64,000 nt of DNA from Planctomycetota bacterium (GCA_021776735.1 JAJFFH010000051.1:186001-250000); one strand, 5' to 3'. Shown: positions 30,821 through 39,894, counted from the first letter of the stretch. Made by a program: numbers and translations. The notes: a model not told the origin generated them from the letters alone.

Positions 30821-31585
30821 CTACTTGTTGCCGTCCGTTTGCACTTCCGGGGGTGGCTTCGGGAGTAGCTTTCGGGCGGGTTTTGCGGCGCGGCTCTTGG
30901 GGTACTTCTTGAGCAGTTGTTCCCAGCGCTGCCGCGCCTTTTTCTTGTCGCCGCCGGCCTGCGCGGCCTGGCCGTCGAGTAGGAGCAGCCGCGCCTTGGA
31001 TTCTCCAAGTTCCCGCTTGGCTATCTCGCGCAGGGTCTTGTCCTTGCGAATGTCTTTCAGGTCGCCCTTGGCGTCGCTCTCGACATCGAAGCCCTTGAAT
31101 TCCGCGGTCAGCAGGACGAGCAGCGCGACCCCGGCGGCGTGGTCCTTTTCCTTGCGACTGCGCAGGAAGCGGCGGGCCTGTCCGAGGATTTCCGCGCCCT
31201 TCACGGCGAGATCGTGCAACTCGCTCTCGACGGCCTTTTGGGCGCCCGGATCCTTCTTGACGGCCTTGGCGAGCCGCCGCAGTGTCGTGGCGGCGGCGCG
31301 CGTGTGATCGAGGGCGAGCAGTTTCCGCGCCTGAACCATCTTTTCGCGGTGCCGCTTGTTTTCAAAATCCTTGAGGCTCGCCGCGCGCGCCGGGAACTTG
31401 TACTCGTTGCGCGCGTACGCGACGCCGCGGCTGTTGCGCGGCCCTCCGCCCTGCGGCTGGATGTGGCAGTAGCCGCACGCCTTGCCCTCGCGCCGCGCGA
31501 ACGGCGGCCGAGCCTCGGCCTCCGGAACCTCGGACCCCACCATCCACGCGGCGACGACCAAGAGCACGAACGGAACAGCGCGCAT
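30821..31585 (-). CDS. Secreted cytochrome c-like protein with helical repeats
   Basis: A 254-residue protein from ATG 31585 with signal peptide (MRAVPFVLLVVAAWMVGSEV). A single heme-type motif 'CGYCH' follows, then long Lys/Ala-rich helical segments ('ARKLLALDHTRAAATTLRRL', 'QAAQAGGDKKKARQRWEQLL') like TPR hairpins. The last residues 'PEVQTDGNK' come from a degraded motif copy that overlaps the stop region. Role unknown; electron transfer is possible. Confidence 0.7.
   Translation of the reverse strand: MRAVPFVLLVVAAWMVGSEVPEAEARPPFARREGKACGYCHIQPQGGGPRNSRGVAYARNEYKFPARAASLKDFENKRHREKMVQARKLLALDHTRAAATTLRRLAKAVKKDPGAQKAVESELHDLAVKGAEILGQARRFLRSRKEKDHAAGVALLVLLTAEFKGFDVESDAKGDLKDIRKDKTLREIAKRELGESKARLLLLDGQAAQAGGDKKKARQRWEQLLKKYPKSRAAKPARKLLPKPPPEVQTDGNK
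30824..30843 (-). repeat. Interspersed motif, copy 13 (degraded)
   Basis: TTGCCGTCCGTTTGC keeps 13 of the central 15 bases. It encodes QTDGN at the extreme C-terminus of the cytochrome-like protein. Confidence 0.65.
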
Positions 31586-31993
31586 GTCCCCAGTATATCG
31601 CGTTGGCGATGCAGCTGAGGCCGAAGGGCCGTCCGCTGCATCGTCTTGTTGGGTGGCCGCGCCCGGGAACTGGTTCTCTGCCACAGAGGACACAGAGATC
31701 ACAGAGAGACTCGCGGCGATGATCTGCTTGGTGGGCGGATCTCTCATCTCTGTGGCCTCGGTGATCTCTGTGGCAAGAGCTTCTCATCGTCCCCCCAACG
31801 CCCGAATTGCGCTGCCGACCCACGTTCGTGACAAAGGCGCAGGCACCTGGAGGCCGTTTCGGGCCGAGCGCCCGAGGGACACGCAGATCACATAGGTAGG
31901 AAGTTGAGCGCGATGAAGCGACCTGGTAGCCGGACCCGAATTCGTGGACGGCGGGCTAAACGATTCCCGGGGGTTGCGGGTAGTTAATGGTGC
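31586..31993. other. Intergenic region with dispersed repeats, no gene seen
   Basis: About 400 bases between divergent genes. It contains the CACAGAG inverted repeats described separately and otherwise no coding frame I would defend. Confidence 0.6.
31680..31774. repeat. CACAGAG dispersed repeat as an inverted pair
   Basis: GCCACAGAGGACACAGAGAT begins at 31680 and its inverted relative (CATCTCTGTGGCCTCGGTGA onward) lies at 31745-31774. A further copy is at 55759-55787. Similar repeats are scattered in many environmental bacterial genomes; they carry no gene. Confidence 0.8.
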
Positions 31994-32470
31994 ATGCCCA
32001 TCGGGACGCTGTTTCATCGGCACGGTGCCGCCTTGCTGCGGCTGGCGCGTCGGATTACCGGACATGACGGCGATGCCGAGGAGGTGTTGGGCGATGTCTT
32101 TGTCGCCTTGGTGGAAGGGCGCGGGCGGATCGATCCGTCGCGTGATCCGCTGCCGTACCTGCGGCGCGCGGTGACGAACCGGGCGCTCAATCTGCTGCGC
32201 CGCCGGCGCAAGGCGCCCCGCTCCGTGCCCGGCCACGTTCTCGATGCCCGCGCGGCGCCGCCGCAGGACACACTGGTCTTGCGCGACGGACTCGCGCGAT
32301 TGTCCCGCCGCCAGGCGCAGGTGTTTTCCCTGCGCTGGCTCGACGGACTCTCGACCAGGGAAATTGCGGCGGCACTCGGGCTCGCGCCCGCCACGGTCCG
32401 CGTCCACCTGCACCACGCCGCGCGCGCGCTGCGTGAACTGTTCGATCCCAAGGAGGCCCGCAATGCGTGA
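31994..32470 (+). CDS. ECF sigma factor (module 1)
   Basis: A 158-residue sigma-70-family protein. Region 2 is seen in 'LFHRHGAALLRLARRITGHD' and 'AEEVLGDVFVALVEG', with 'PLPYLRRAVTNRALNLLRRR' as region 2.4 and 'LSRRQAQVFSLRWLDGLSTR'-'EIAAALGLAPATVRVHLHHA' as region 4. Its stop overlaps the start of the membrane protein at 32463, the usual place of an anti-sigma or sensor partner. Confidence 0.9.
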   Translation: MPIGTLFHRHGAALLRLARRITGHDGDAEEVLGDVFVALVEGRGRIDPSRDPLPYLRRAVTNRALNLLRRRRKAPRSVPGHVLDARAAPPQDTLVLRDGLARLSRRQAQVFSLRWLDGLSTREIAAALGLAPATVRVHLHHAARALRELFDPKEARNA

Positions 32471-33830
32471 TCCCAAGCCGTTCGACACCGCGTTTCTCGA
32501 TGCCCTGCACGCCGACCCGCCGAGCGTGCAGCCGAGTCTCTTGCCTGACGAACTGCGCGCGAGCTACGAGCGGTTACTGGCCGCGGCGCGCGAGGCGGCT
32601 GCCGTGTCCGTTTCCGACGACGCCTTGGCGCGCGTCGAGAAGCGGTTGGAATCCGCGGAACCGGCGGGGAGCTTTGGCGTTGTCGCGCGCCGCTACTGGT
32701 GGGTCGGCGTGGCGGCCGTGCTGGTGATCTCGGTCCTGTGGATTTGGGGGGGGCGGGGGCGGCGCGACCCGACGCGGTTGAAGACGGAGCACGCGGCGGG
32801 GCCGGTCGACAGGCCGCGCAGCGGTTTGGCCATCGAGAAGATGCACGATCGCGCGGCCGCCGCCGTAGCCAAGACTGCGGCAAAAAGCATCGCCGTCCTG
32901 CGGCTTTTTTCAAAGAACTCCATCCTCGTTTTTGAAGGCGACTTCGATCAGCCGCAGGCGCTGCTGGCGCGCTCCCGCGTTCCGCACACCGTGATCGGCG
33001 CGGGCGTGGCGCGGCTGCTGGCGGAGTTGCGCGGGGTGCGCAAGGCGCCGAAGAAGGCGCGGGTGATGTCGGCGCGCGGCGAGGTCGTTGTCTTGTCGGC
33101 GGGCGCGATGGACGGGGTCGGCGACGGCGCGCAGTTCGGGTGGGACGGGGGCGCGGTGTTGGGCGAAGTCGTGCATGTGGGGACGACCACGTCGCGGGGC
33201 CGGTTGCGGGCGAAGACGCCGCATGAGGTGCGCGAGTTGGCGCCGGGTGCCGAGGTCGTTTTTCACACCGCGGGCAAGTCGGTGCGAGAGCAGCTCAGGG
33301 CGGCGAAGATCGTCGTGATCGGCTCGACGCGACTCCCGCGGTTCATGTCGGACTGGCCGCTGCGGATCAAGGACGGGTACGAGATCGACAGTTCGGAGGG
33401 CGAGTTCCGGCGGATGGTGCTGGCGCTTGAGGTGTGGATGAAGCGGGGTGGTCTTCTGGTCACGACAGGGGGCGCGTTTCGCATCGCGCCGGGCTACGAC
33501 GGGCACACCATTTCCTGGAAGCGCGAGCAGGGTGACAAGGTGTCGTTTCGGGTCAAGGTCGGTGCGCGGGCGCGATTCGCCCGACGGACCCGCGACGGGG
33601 CGGAAATCTGGCTCGCCGAAACGTCGCGGGTGGTTTCGATCGACATGGGCAAGGGGCGCGTCGAACTCGATGTACCGGGCGTTGGCGCCGTCGCGCAGTC
33701 CTACCGGCGCGGGCGCGGGATAGGGCTGCATTACTGCGGCAACCTGTATCAGAAAGCGGGCAACGAGGTCGGCTGCGAGCTGCTCCATCGCGTGCTGATC
33801 GAGTTCATCGCCTCGTCCCGGAGAAAATAA
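32463..33830 (+). CDS. Membrane-anchored partner of ECF sigma module 1
   Basis: A 455-residue protein. The cytoplasmic N-terminus (~80 residues) is followed by one transmembrane helix ('RYWWVGVAAVLVISVLWIWGG') and a large extracytoplasmic domain with 'VVVIGSTRLPRFMSDWPLRI' and 'GIGLHYCGNLYQKAGNEVG'. No ZAS-type His-x3-Cys-x2-Cys motif is visible in the N-terminal part. The outer domain looks like a DUF-type glutamine-amidotransferase-like or FecR-like receptor, but I cannot name it. A motif copy encodes 'KSIAVLRLFSKN' just outside the membrane. The position suggests an anti-sigma/sensor role. Confidence 0.65.
   Translation: MRDPKPFDTAFLDALHADPPSVQPSLLPDELRASYERLLAAAREAAAVSVSDDALARVEKRLESAEPAGSFGVVARRYWWVGVAAVLVISVLWIWGGRGRRDPTRLKTEHAAGPVDRPRSGLAIEKMHDRAAAAVAKTAAKSIAVLRLFSKNSILVFEGDFDQPQALLARSRVPHTVIGAGVARLLAELRGVRKAPKKARVMSARGEVVVLSAGAMDGVGDGAQFGWDGGAVLGEVVHVGTTTSRGRLRAKTPHEVRELAPGAEVVFHTAGKSVREQLRAAKIVVIGSTRLPRFMSDWPLRIKDGYEIDSSEGEFRRMVLALEVWMKRGGLLVTTGGAFRIAPGYDGHTISWKREQGDKVSFRVKVGARARFARRTRDGAEIWLAETSRVVSIDMGKGRVELDVPGVGAVAQSYRRGRGIGLHYCGNLYQKAGNEVGCELLHRVLIEFIASSRRK
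32886..32905 (-). repeat. Interspersed motif, copy 14 (variant)
   Basis: AGCATCGCCGTCCTGCGGCT then TTTTTT. It is antisense in the sigma-partner gene (SIAVLRL) and shares the CGGCTTTTT tail with copies 11 and 24. Confidence 0.75.
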
Positions 33831-33888
33831 AGGCTCAAAAAGCGTAAAAAAGCGGAACGGGAACGCGGCGTCGCCGGTCCTTGGTTCG

Positions 33889-34476
33889 ATGGAAGCCGTT
33901 CCCTTGAGTTCACCCCCCGATTCGTCCTCCGGCCCGCCTGCGACGGCCGTGGCCCGGCTCGTCGAACTTGCCGCTCGTGCGCAGGCCGGAGGGCGTGCCG
34001 AGTTGGAGGATTTGTTGCGGGCGAGTGCCGGCCTGGCGCATGCCGCGGCGCGGGCGCGGCTGGGTGAGACCCTCGCCGCCGACGGCGCGACCGCGGAAGC
34101 GCTGGCGCGCGTTGCGGGCAGCCTCGAGAAACTTCGCGATCCGCAGGCGTTCCCGCATTGGCTCTACCGCATCGCGGCTCGCTGCGCGGCGTCGCACACG
34201 GGCGCCCCGGCCCCCCTGGTTGCATTGTCGGGCCGCGAGCCGGACCCGCGCGCCGGGCCGTCGGCCGCCGCCGAGTCGGCCGAACGCGCGCGGCAGGTTC
34301 GCGCCGCGGTGGAAGCGTTGCCGCGCCGCTGGCGCGAGCCGGTCTACCTGCACTTTGTCGAAGGACTGGCCTATCGCGAGATCGCGACGGTGCTCGGCAC
34401 CGGTCTCGGCACCGTGAGCCGAAGGATGCGGCGCGCGCTCGACACCCTGCGCGCCCGCCTGGGAGAAGAAACATGA
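33889..34476 (+). CDS. ECF sigma factor (module 2)
   Basis: A 195-residue sigma-70-like protein with a long variable N-terminus. Region 2.4-like 'KLRDPQAFPHWLYRIAARCA' and region 4 'ALPRRWREPVYLHFVEGLAY'-'REIATVLGTGLGTVSRRMRR' are clear. The stop overlaps the start of the next membrane protein, repeating the arrangement of module 1 directly upstream. Confidence 0.85.
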   Translation: MEAVPLSSPPDSSSGPPATAVARLVELAARAQAGGRAELEDLLRASAGLAHAAARARLGETLAADGATAEALARVAGSLEKLRDPQAFPHWLYRIAARCAASHTGAPAPLVALSGREPDPRAGPSAAAESAERARQVRAAVEALPRRWREPVYLHFVEGLAYREIATVLGTGLGTVSRRMRRALDTLRARLGEET

Positions 34477-35723
34477 AAAACCTCGAACCCGAACTCCGCG
34501 CCGCGCTCCGTGCGCGCGCTCCGTCCGAAGACGAAAAGACCGCGTGGGCCCACCGCGCGTGCGATGTCCCCGATTCGTCGCGCCGGGCCCTGCTGGGTCC
34601 CTTGACTTGGGCAGCCGCTGCTGTTGCTCTGCTTGCGGTCGGAATCTGGGCATGGAAGCAGACGGACGGCGATGTTTCTCCGGAGCGGACGGTCTACGCG
34701 GGCGACGGCGAGGCCGAGGGCGAGAAGCCCGTCGTGAGACAGCCGCTTGACGTGACGACGACGGATGAGCAGCGGGCGATCCACGACAGATTCCTCGCCA
34801 ACGACAAGAGCAGCCGCAGCCTCCGCGAGGGCAAGCCGGGCCGTTATGCACTTCTTGCGGGCCGTGGTGAGGATCTCAACCTGTGGACCGGTCCTGATCC
34901 GGAGGCGCTGCTCAAGAGGTGCGCGCGCACATGGCCCGAGGCACCGCATCGCTACTTCTTCAAGATCGGACCGCAGACGTTTCCGAGCAACACGATCATC
35001 GTGCCGACGTCGCGGGTGAAGCCGGGCATCGGCGGTGCCATGTTCCTGCAAGAGCTCGGCCTGAAGGTCGAGACGACCAAGAGCGGCGCGACGACGCTTA
35101 GGCTGGGCAAGAATTCTGTGACGGCCTCGTCGGTGCACCTGGAGCTGATGGTGGGCAAGAACGGTACGAAGCACCGGTTCGAGATCAGCAAGAGTTCGTT
35201 CGCGACCCTTGTGATTCCGGATGCCCTGTGCGATCCGCAGTTCGAGATTCCGGGCACGATCATTCTGACCAACGAGCAGGGGGTGTGGCTCAAGCACCGC
35301 CGCTACTTCCTGCGGGTACGCCACGGAGGACTCGGGCTCAACCGGTTTGTGGAGTGCGCGGGCCGGCCGGACGCCGTTGCGTTGGACCTGAACGGCTACA
35401 TCTGGCACAAGCTGAAGCGCGCGGAGGTAGACGAAGCCAAGGACGCGCCGCGGGGACAGTTGCTGCTCGTGCTCGAGGTGCCGGCGGCCCAGGCCGGTGC
35501 GGCGCGCATGGCATTCCGCGCGTTCAAGCCGGGCAAGGACGACGACGGACCGTTGGACAACGTGCGCCACGTCTGGAAACCGGGCAAGCAGTTTCAGCTT
35601 CGCCGCTACACGACCGACGGCCGCCTGATCGCACAGTTGGACCTGACACAGGTCGATACCGTGACCGCGAAGATCATGCGGAAGTTCCTGGGGCCCGGCG
35701 GGGCCGGGCACAAGCGCCGGTAG
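34473..35723 (+). CDS. Membrane-anchored partner of ECF sigma module 2
   Basis: A 416-residue protein: a short cytoplasmic N-terminus, one transmembrane helix ('LTWAAAAVALLAVGIWAW'), then a motif-encoded 'KQTDGDVSPE' right after the membrane, and a large extracytoplasmic domain with 'FFKIGPQTFPSNTIIVPTSR' and 'LNRFVECAGRPDAVALDLNG'. It has the same plan as the partner in module 1, without recognisable sequence similarity by eye. Likely an anti-sigma or sensor, inferred from position. Confidence 0.65.
   Translation: MKNLEPELRAALRARAPSEDEKTAWAHRACDVPDSSRRALLGPLTWAAAAVALLAVGIWAWKQTDGDVSPERTVYAGDGEAEGEKPVVRQPLDVTTTDEQRAIHDRFLANDKSSRSLREGKPGRYALLAGRGEDLNLWTGPDPEALLKRCARTWPEAPHRYFFKIGPQTFPSNTIIVPTSRVKPGIGGAMFLQELGLKVETTKSGATTLRLGKNSVTASSVHLELMVGKNGTKHRFEISKSSFATLVIPDALCDPQFEIPGTIILTNEQGVWLKHRRYFLRVRHGGLGLNRFVECAGRPDAVALDLNGYIWHKLKRAEVDEAKDAPRGQLLLVLEVPAAQAGAARMAFRAFKPGKDDDGPLDNVRHVWKPGKQFQLRRYTTDGRLIAQLDLTQVDTVTAKIMRKFLGPGGAGHKRR
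34657..34676 (+). repeat. Interspersed motif, copy 15
   Basis: AGCAGACGGACGGCGATGTT in the sigma-partner gene, sense, encoding QTDGDV immediately after the transmembrane helix. Confidence 0.92.
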
Positions 35724-36079
35724 CCCTGTGAGCGCGAGCGCCGCGGGTTGCCGGACGCCGTGCTGCGTGGCAATACGGTGCCGGGATCAGAAGGGTGGTT
35801 TTGATGCCCCGTTTGTCGGAGGTCGTTGCGGGACAACCACTTACGGCGACCAGCCTCGACGATCGGGGACGCCGCGCATAACTCGTTTCCCCACAAGCAG
35901 TTGCGCCCTTTCGGCCTCTAAAACCATCCTTTTGATCCCGGCTCGGTATGGAATTCCAGAAAGCCGTACGAGCCTTCAGGGGCCTCAGGTGTCACGGGGG
36001 CCAGCCGTCGACTGCAAGGAGCCTCTAGGGGTCACGGGGGGCGGCGCGTGCGGACGGGCAAGCGCGTCCGACGGGCGGC
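35724..36079. other. 356-base region without a recognised gene
   Basis: No coding frame is convincing. Two imperfect direct copies of a GCCTC..GGTGTCACGGGGG / GCCTCTAGGGGTCACGGGGG segment occur at about 35972-35999 and 36021-36043. No tRNA or T-box-like signal was seen. A small RNA is possible but unsupported. Confidence 0.4.
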
Positions 36080-36475
36080 CTACCGGGGCTGGGAGAAGTG
36101 GACGGTGTCTTGGGCGAACTTGATGGTCACCGGGTTGGGCAGGTCCTCGAGGGTGCGCTGGCGGACCTTCTTGCGCGTGCGCACGGAGAGCTGTTTTTGG
36201 TTGATGACCAGCTCGTGGATGTCCACGCGCAGGTGGATGCTTTCCGTGGTGATCGTGCCGCGGAACTTTGGTGCGTTCTTCAGGATGAACGTGCGGCCGA
36301 GCCACGTCACTGTCGCGCCGTCGCCTTCGGCGTCGATCGTGGCCGAGACATCGCCGTCCGTCAGCTTCCATCCGCCGTCGTGCCCACGATTACGATCGAC
36401 GTAGGTTGTAGCGGTGTGCCGCGAAAACGAGCAGGCGGCGACGACCAGGAGCAGGGCGGGAATGAGCAGACGCAT
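36080..36475 (-). CDS. Small lipoprotein
   Basis: A 131-residue protein with signal 'MRLLIPALLLVVAACSFSRH' and lipobox VAAC. The mature part is mostly beta ('GATVTWLGRTFILKNAP', 'TITTESIHLRVDIHELVI') with basic segments. A motif copy encodes 'KLTDGDVSATID'. Family not recognised. It follows the large ClpB/RF2-like gene on the same strand, 15 bases after its stop. Confidence 0.6.
   Translation of the reverse strand: MRLLIPALLLVVAACSFSRHTATTYVDRNRGHDGGWKLTDGDVSATIDAEGDGATVTWLGRTFILKNAPKFRGTITTESIHLRVDIHELVINQKQLSVRTRKKVRQRTLEDLPNPVTIKFAQDTVHFSQPR
36347..36366 (-). repeat. Interspersed motif, copy 16
   Basis: GACATCGCCGTCCGTCAGCT in the small lipoprotein gene, sense, encoding LTDGDV. Confidence 0.88.
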
Positions 36476-36490
36476 GGCGAGAGCCTATCG

Positions 36491-39400
36491 CTATCCGAGG
36501 AACGCGTCGAGGTAGCCGCTCATGATCTTGTCGAGTCTGCCGGTGGATTGGCCCGTGCGACGGTCGCGTACCAGCGGCGACGGGCCTAGTTGGTATCGGC
36601 GCACGACAGCCGGCTCCGGCGGCGTGCCGCGTTCCAGGCGCGCGCGCAGTAGTGCTTTCAAGTCGTCGATCGCGTCGGCGCGCGTGGTGGCGTGCACCGC
36701 GGCCATCGACGGCAGGTGCACGAGGTGAAGCTCGATTTCCGGGCGCTTGAGGAGCCGGCCGGACGCGCCCTTGAGCCGCCGTTTCTCCAGCTTGAGTTCG
36801 CTCGCCGGGAACTCCGGGGCCTGCGCGGACGCGCGGAGCACCTCGACGCGGACGAGGTCGCGTGCGCCGCTCCGGCGCGTGTCGCGTCCGTCCGTGAGTT
36901 GGTGCAGGCCGGTTTCGCTGCGCAGCAGCGCGAACGCGCCCGCGCCCTCGATGGCCGCCGTGATCGTGTCCTCGGGTGGGTTGCCTCCGCAGCGGTCGTC
37001 GAGCACGCGGAACGTGAGCCCGCGCCGTTTCGCAAGGCCCTGGTACATGCGCGCCAGCCGTTCGACCCCGCCGACGCCGCCCGCCTGTGACTTGACCCGC
37101 GTGAGGGTTACGAGCGCGTCGGCAAGATCGCCGCAGTCCACGAGGAACCGGAGTCGCTGGAGTTCGAGCTCGTGCGCCGTGACGAACTCCTCTGCGCGCG
37201 CCGGGTTCGGATTGCGCTTGGTGACGGCGATGCTGGGCGTCAGCCGATCCAGGTCGCCGAGCACTTTCTCGAGCCGGTGGATTACGTCCAGAATCCCGAA
37301 CGCCGCCGGGCGGTTGTCCCAAAAATCGGGGGCGTTGGAGCGGGCGAGACACTCCGCTTTCTTATCCCGTAGCGGCGCGGCGACTTCTTGCGCACGCTCG
37401 ACTCCTTCCTCCAGCATCGCGAGGCGCGACGCGAGATCGCCCGTGGGGCCGCGCGGGTCGCCGTCGTCCACTCCGTCGTTGTCGTCGTCCTCGCGGACGG
37501 CTTTCACCTGGATCTGTCCACCCGCCGCGCTGATACGCAGAACGGTTCCTGGTGCAACGGTACCGCCCGCGATCGCGCGCGCGACCGGGAGCAGCACCAT
37601 GCGCTCGACGGTGCGCTTGAGCGGCCGCGCGCCGAACGCGGGCGAGTAGCCGTGGTGCAGCAAGAGCGCGACGACATCGTCGTCCACATCGACGGCGAGC
37701 TTGCGGCGCGTGATGCCGCTGCGTTCCACGACGCGCGCGACCTCGCGCCGCGCGATGCGTTCGGCGGTATCGACGGCGAGCGGCCGGAAGTGGATGATGC
37801 CGTCGAGCCGGTTCAGGAACTCGGGCCGAAAGAAGCGATACAGTTCGCGCTGCGTCGTCTCGGGATCGGGGGGCGGGGGCGCCTGCCCGGAAAACCCGAC
37901 GGGCGCCTCGCGCGGCGGTGCGGAGCCGACGTTGCTGGTCAGGATGATGATCGTGTTGCGGAAGTCGGCGGTCTTGCCTTCGCCGTCGGTGAGTCGTCCG
38001 GCGTCAAAAACCTGCAGGCAGAGATCGAAGACGTTGCGGTGCCCCTTTTCGATCTCGTCGAGGAGCACGACGGAGAACGGCTGCTCGCGCACCGCACTCG
38101 TGAGCGTCCCCGTGCGCCCCGCCTGCCCGATGAGCCGCTCAAACCCGTCGTACGACGCGTACTCGCTCATGTCGAACCGCAGGAGGCGCGCCGCGTCACC
38201 GAACAACAGCTCGGCCAGCGCACGCGCCATCTCGGTCTTGCCGACGCCGGTGGGGCCGACGAACAGCAACACCCCGTACGGCTTGCCGGGATCGGTCAGC
38301 CCGGCCTTGACGAGCGTGACCAGGTCGAGCACCGCGTCGAGCGCCTCGGGCTGGCCCATGACCCGCGCCTCGAAAAACGCCTGGGTCTTGTCGAGGTCGA
38401 GCGGCTGCGCGTCGTCCAGGAACTCCGACGGGATTCCGGTCGACTCCTGCAGCGTCGCGAGCACGTCCGCGTCGCCGATCGACGACGCTTCGGTTTCAAG
38501 AACACGTCGCAGCAGGCCGACGGCGCGGCCGGGCAGCGCGGTGCCCTGGAGATAGAAGTCCGTGAGCTCCAGCAACCGGTCGCACGTCGTGTCGGCCAGC
38601 TCCACGTCCTCGTCCGCCGCGACGAGTTCGAGCAGCGCCCGCGTCGCGTCGCGCGTGGTGGGCGAAACCTCGATGCGCGCGAACAGCCGGCGCAAGGACG
38701 CATGCCGCCCCAGTCCACGTTGGAAGGCCTCCGCGGTCGATTCGCCAAGGACGGCGATGTTTCCGGACTCGATGTGCGGCGCGAGCATCATCGCGACGTT
38801 TGTGTCGGTCTTGCTCGAACGGCCGACGTCCGCCAACTGCTCGAGGTTCGGAATATAGAGCAGGACCTTCTTGGGCTGCTGGGTCGCCTGCACGAGGTTG
38901 CGCACCTTGGTCTGCCACTCGCCGAGGTAGTGCGTGCCGGCCAGAATGTCTGCCGGCGTAACGCGGATGACGCGCCACTCGGGTGCGACATGACGGACGA
39001 GTTCGTGAACCGCGGCGGTCTTGCCCACGCCGGACTCGCCGATCAGCACCGCGGACCGCGACTTGGACCCGGAACCGTGCAGGACGCGGAGGACCGCCTC
39101 GATGATCGGTTCGACGCCGTATGCGGGCGGCAACTCGCCGGACTCCGCAGCGGCGGTCAGGTCGGTACCGAACTCGCGCAGGGCGACGAGATCCACGTCG
39201 TGGGCGACCCGCTCGGAAAGCCAATCATGGAGGTGCGGGAACCAACGCCTTGCCGCCCGCTCGAGCGCCTTTCGGAGCACGCGCACGTCCGGTCGCCACA
39301 CGCCGTCCGGCCATCCGCCCGCGGCGTCGAGGAACCGTTCGGCCGAGCTCGCGGCGGCGCGGGTGACGTCGCTGTCGTCGTCGTGGGCGAGTGCGGTGAC

Positions 39401-39865
39401 GAGCGAGCCGAGGGCGACGGCCGCGGCGCCGCGCGCCAGCGCCCGGGCCGCTTCCTGCCGCGCCTCCCACGAGGTGTCCTCCAAGAGCATGGTCGTGAGC
39501 GTGAGGTCGTGGCCGCGTCCGGCGACGCCGCGCGCCGCCGCGGTGCGCACGCTGGCGACGGTGTCGGCCAGCAGGCCCTCGATCGCGTCTTCCGGCAGCG
39601 GCCACGGCGGCTGTTCCCCGAGAAGGCCCGCGAGGGCGCAGCGGACCTCCTCGGCTCGGTCGTCCGCCATCGCGGCGACGCGGGAAACGATGGCTTCCTC
39701 GCGCCGTTGCGCGGACGCGCCGACGGCGGCGGCACGGACATCGCCGTCCGTATGCTGCGTCGCTTCGAGCCAGTCCTCGACACTCGCTTCGCCCAGCGCG
39801 CGCACGAGAATGTCGAAGGCGCCATCGTCGCCGTCCACGACCGCGGTGATCTTTTGTTCCAGCAT
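36491..39865 (-). CDS. HEAT/ClpB-like AAA+ protein fused to a release-factor-2-like domain
   Basis: A 1124-residue fusion. Residues ~1-200 are helical repeats of HEAT type ('TVASVRTAAARGVAG', 'TSWEARQEAARALARG'). AAA+ D1 has Walker A 'GESGVGKT' (276-283) but its Walker B reads 'VLLYIPNLEQL', lacking the Asp-Glu. D2 is intact: 'GPTGVGKT' (537-544), 'RFDMSEYASYDGFERLIG', 'LLDEIEKGHRNVF' (601-). The ClpB coiled-coil middle domain is absent. From ~810 the sequence is RF2-like: 'SNAPDFWDN', 'LARMYQGLAKRRGLTFRVLD', 'IEGAGAFALLRSETGLHQL', 'VRRYQLGPSPLVRDRRTGQS'. The catalytic GGQ is SGR (1035-1037) and the SPF-type anticodon motif is missing. It may act in ribosome or nascent-chain handling, by inference. 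A motif copy encodes 'QHTDGDVRAA'. Confidence 0.85.
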   Translation of the reverse strand: MLEQKITAVVDGDDGAFDILVRALGEASVEDWLEATQHTDGDVRAAAVGASAQRREEAIVSRVAAMADDRAEEVRCALAGLLGEQPPWPLPEDAIEGLLADTVASVRTAAARGVAGRGHDLTLTTMLLEDTSWEARQEAARALARGAAAVALGSLVTALAHDDDSDVTRAAASSAERFLDAAGGWPDGVWRPDVRVLRKALERAARRWFPHLHDWLSERVAHDVDLVALREFGTDLTAAAESGELPPAYGVEPIIEAVLRVLHGSGSKSRSAVLIGESGVGKTAAVHELVRHVAPEWRVIRVTPADILAGTHYLGEWQTKVRNLVQATQQPKKVLLYIPNLEQLADVGRSSKTDTNVAMMLAPHIESGNIAVLGESTAEAFQRGLGRHASLRRLFARIEVSPTTRDATRALLELVAADEDVELADTTCDRLLELTDFYLQGTALPGRAVGLLRRVLETEASSIGDADVLATLQESTGIPSEFLDDAQPLDLDKTQAFFEARVMGQPEALDAVLDLVTLVKAGLTDPGKPYGVLLFVGPTGVGKTEMARALAELLFGDAARLLRFDMSEYASYDGFERLIGQAGRTGTLTSAVREQPFSVVLLDEIEKGHRNVFDLCLQVFDAGRLTDGEGKTADFRNTIIILTSNVGSAPPREAPVGFSGQAPPPPDPETTQRELYRFFRPEFLNRLDGIIHFRPLAVDTAERIARREVARVVERSGITRRKLAVDVDDDVVALLLHHGYSPAFGARPLKRTVERMVLLPVARAIAGGTVAPGTVLRISAAGGQIQVKAVREDDDNDGVDDGDPRGPTGDLASRLAMLEEGVERAQEVAAPLRDKKAECLARSNAPDFWDNRPAAFGILDVIHRLEKVLGDLDRLTPSIAVTKRNPNPARAEEFVTAHELELQRLRFLVDCGDLADALVTLTRVKSQAGGVGGVERLARMYQGLAKRRGLTFRVLDDRCGGNPPEDTITAAIEGAGAFALLRSETGLHQLTDGRDTRRSGARDLVRVEVLRASAQAPEFPASELKLEKRRLKGASGRLLKRPEIELHLVHLPSMAAVHATTRADAIDDLKALLRARLERGTPPEPAVVRRYQLGPSPLVRDRRTGQSTGRLDKIMSGYLDAFLG
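38747..38762 (+). repeat. Interspersed motif, partial copy
   Basis: AAGGACGGCGATGTTT, antisense within the D1 region of the ClpB/RF2-like gene (NIAVLG). The 5' half is lost. Confidence 0.4.
39737..39756 (-). repeat. Interspersed motif, copy 17
   Basis: GACATCGCCGTCCGTATGCT in the ClpB/RF2-like gene, sense, encoding HTDGDV in the N-terminal helical-repeat part. Confidence 0.9.
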
Positions 39866-39894
39866 GCCGGTTCAGGCGCTACCGTACGAAAACC

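Noticed and set aside
31675..31790. Insertion sequence at the CACAGAG inverted pair
   Set aside because: The ends are short dispersed repeats with no transposase between them.
35724..36079. tRNA or riboswitch
   Set aside because: No T-loop consensus, acceptor stem or known aptamer pattern could be found by eye.
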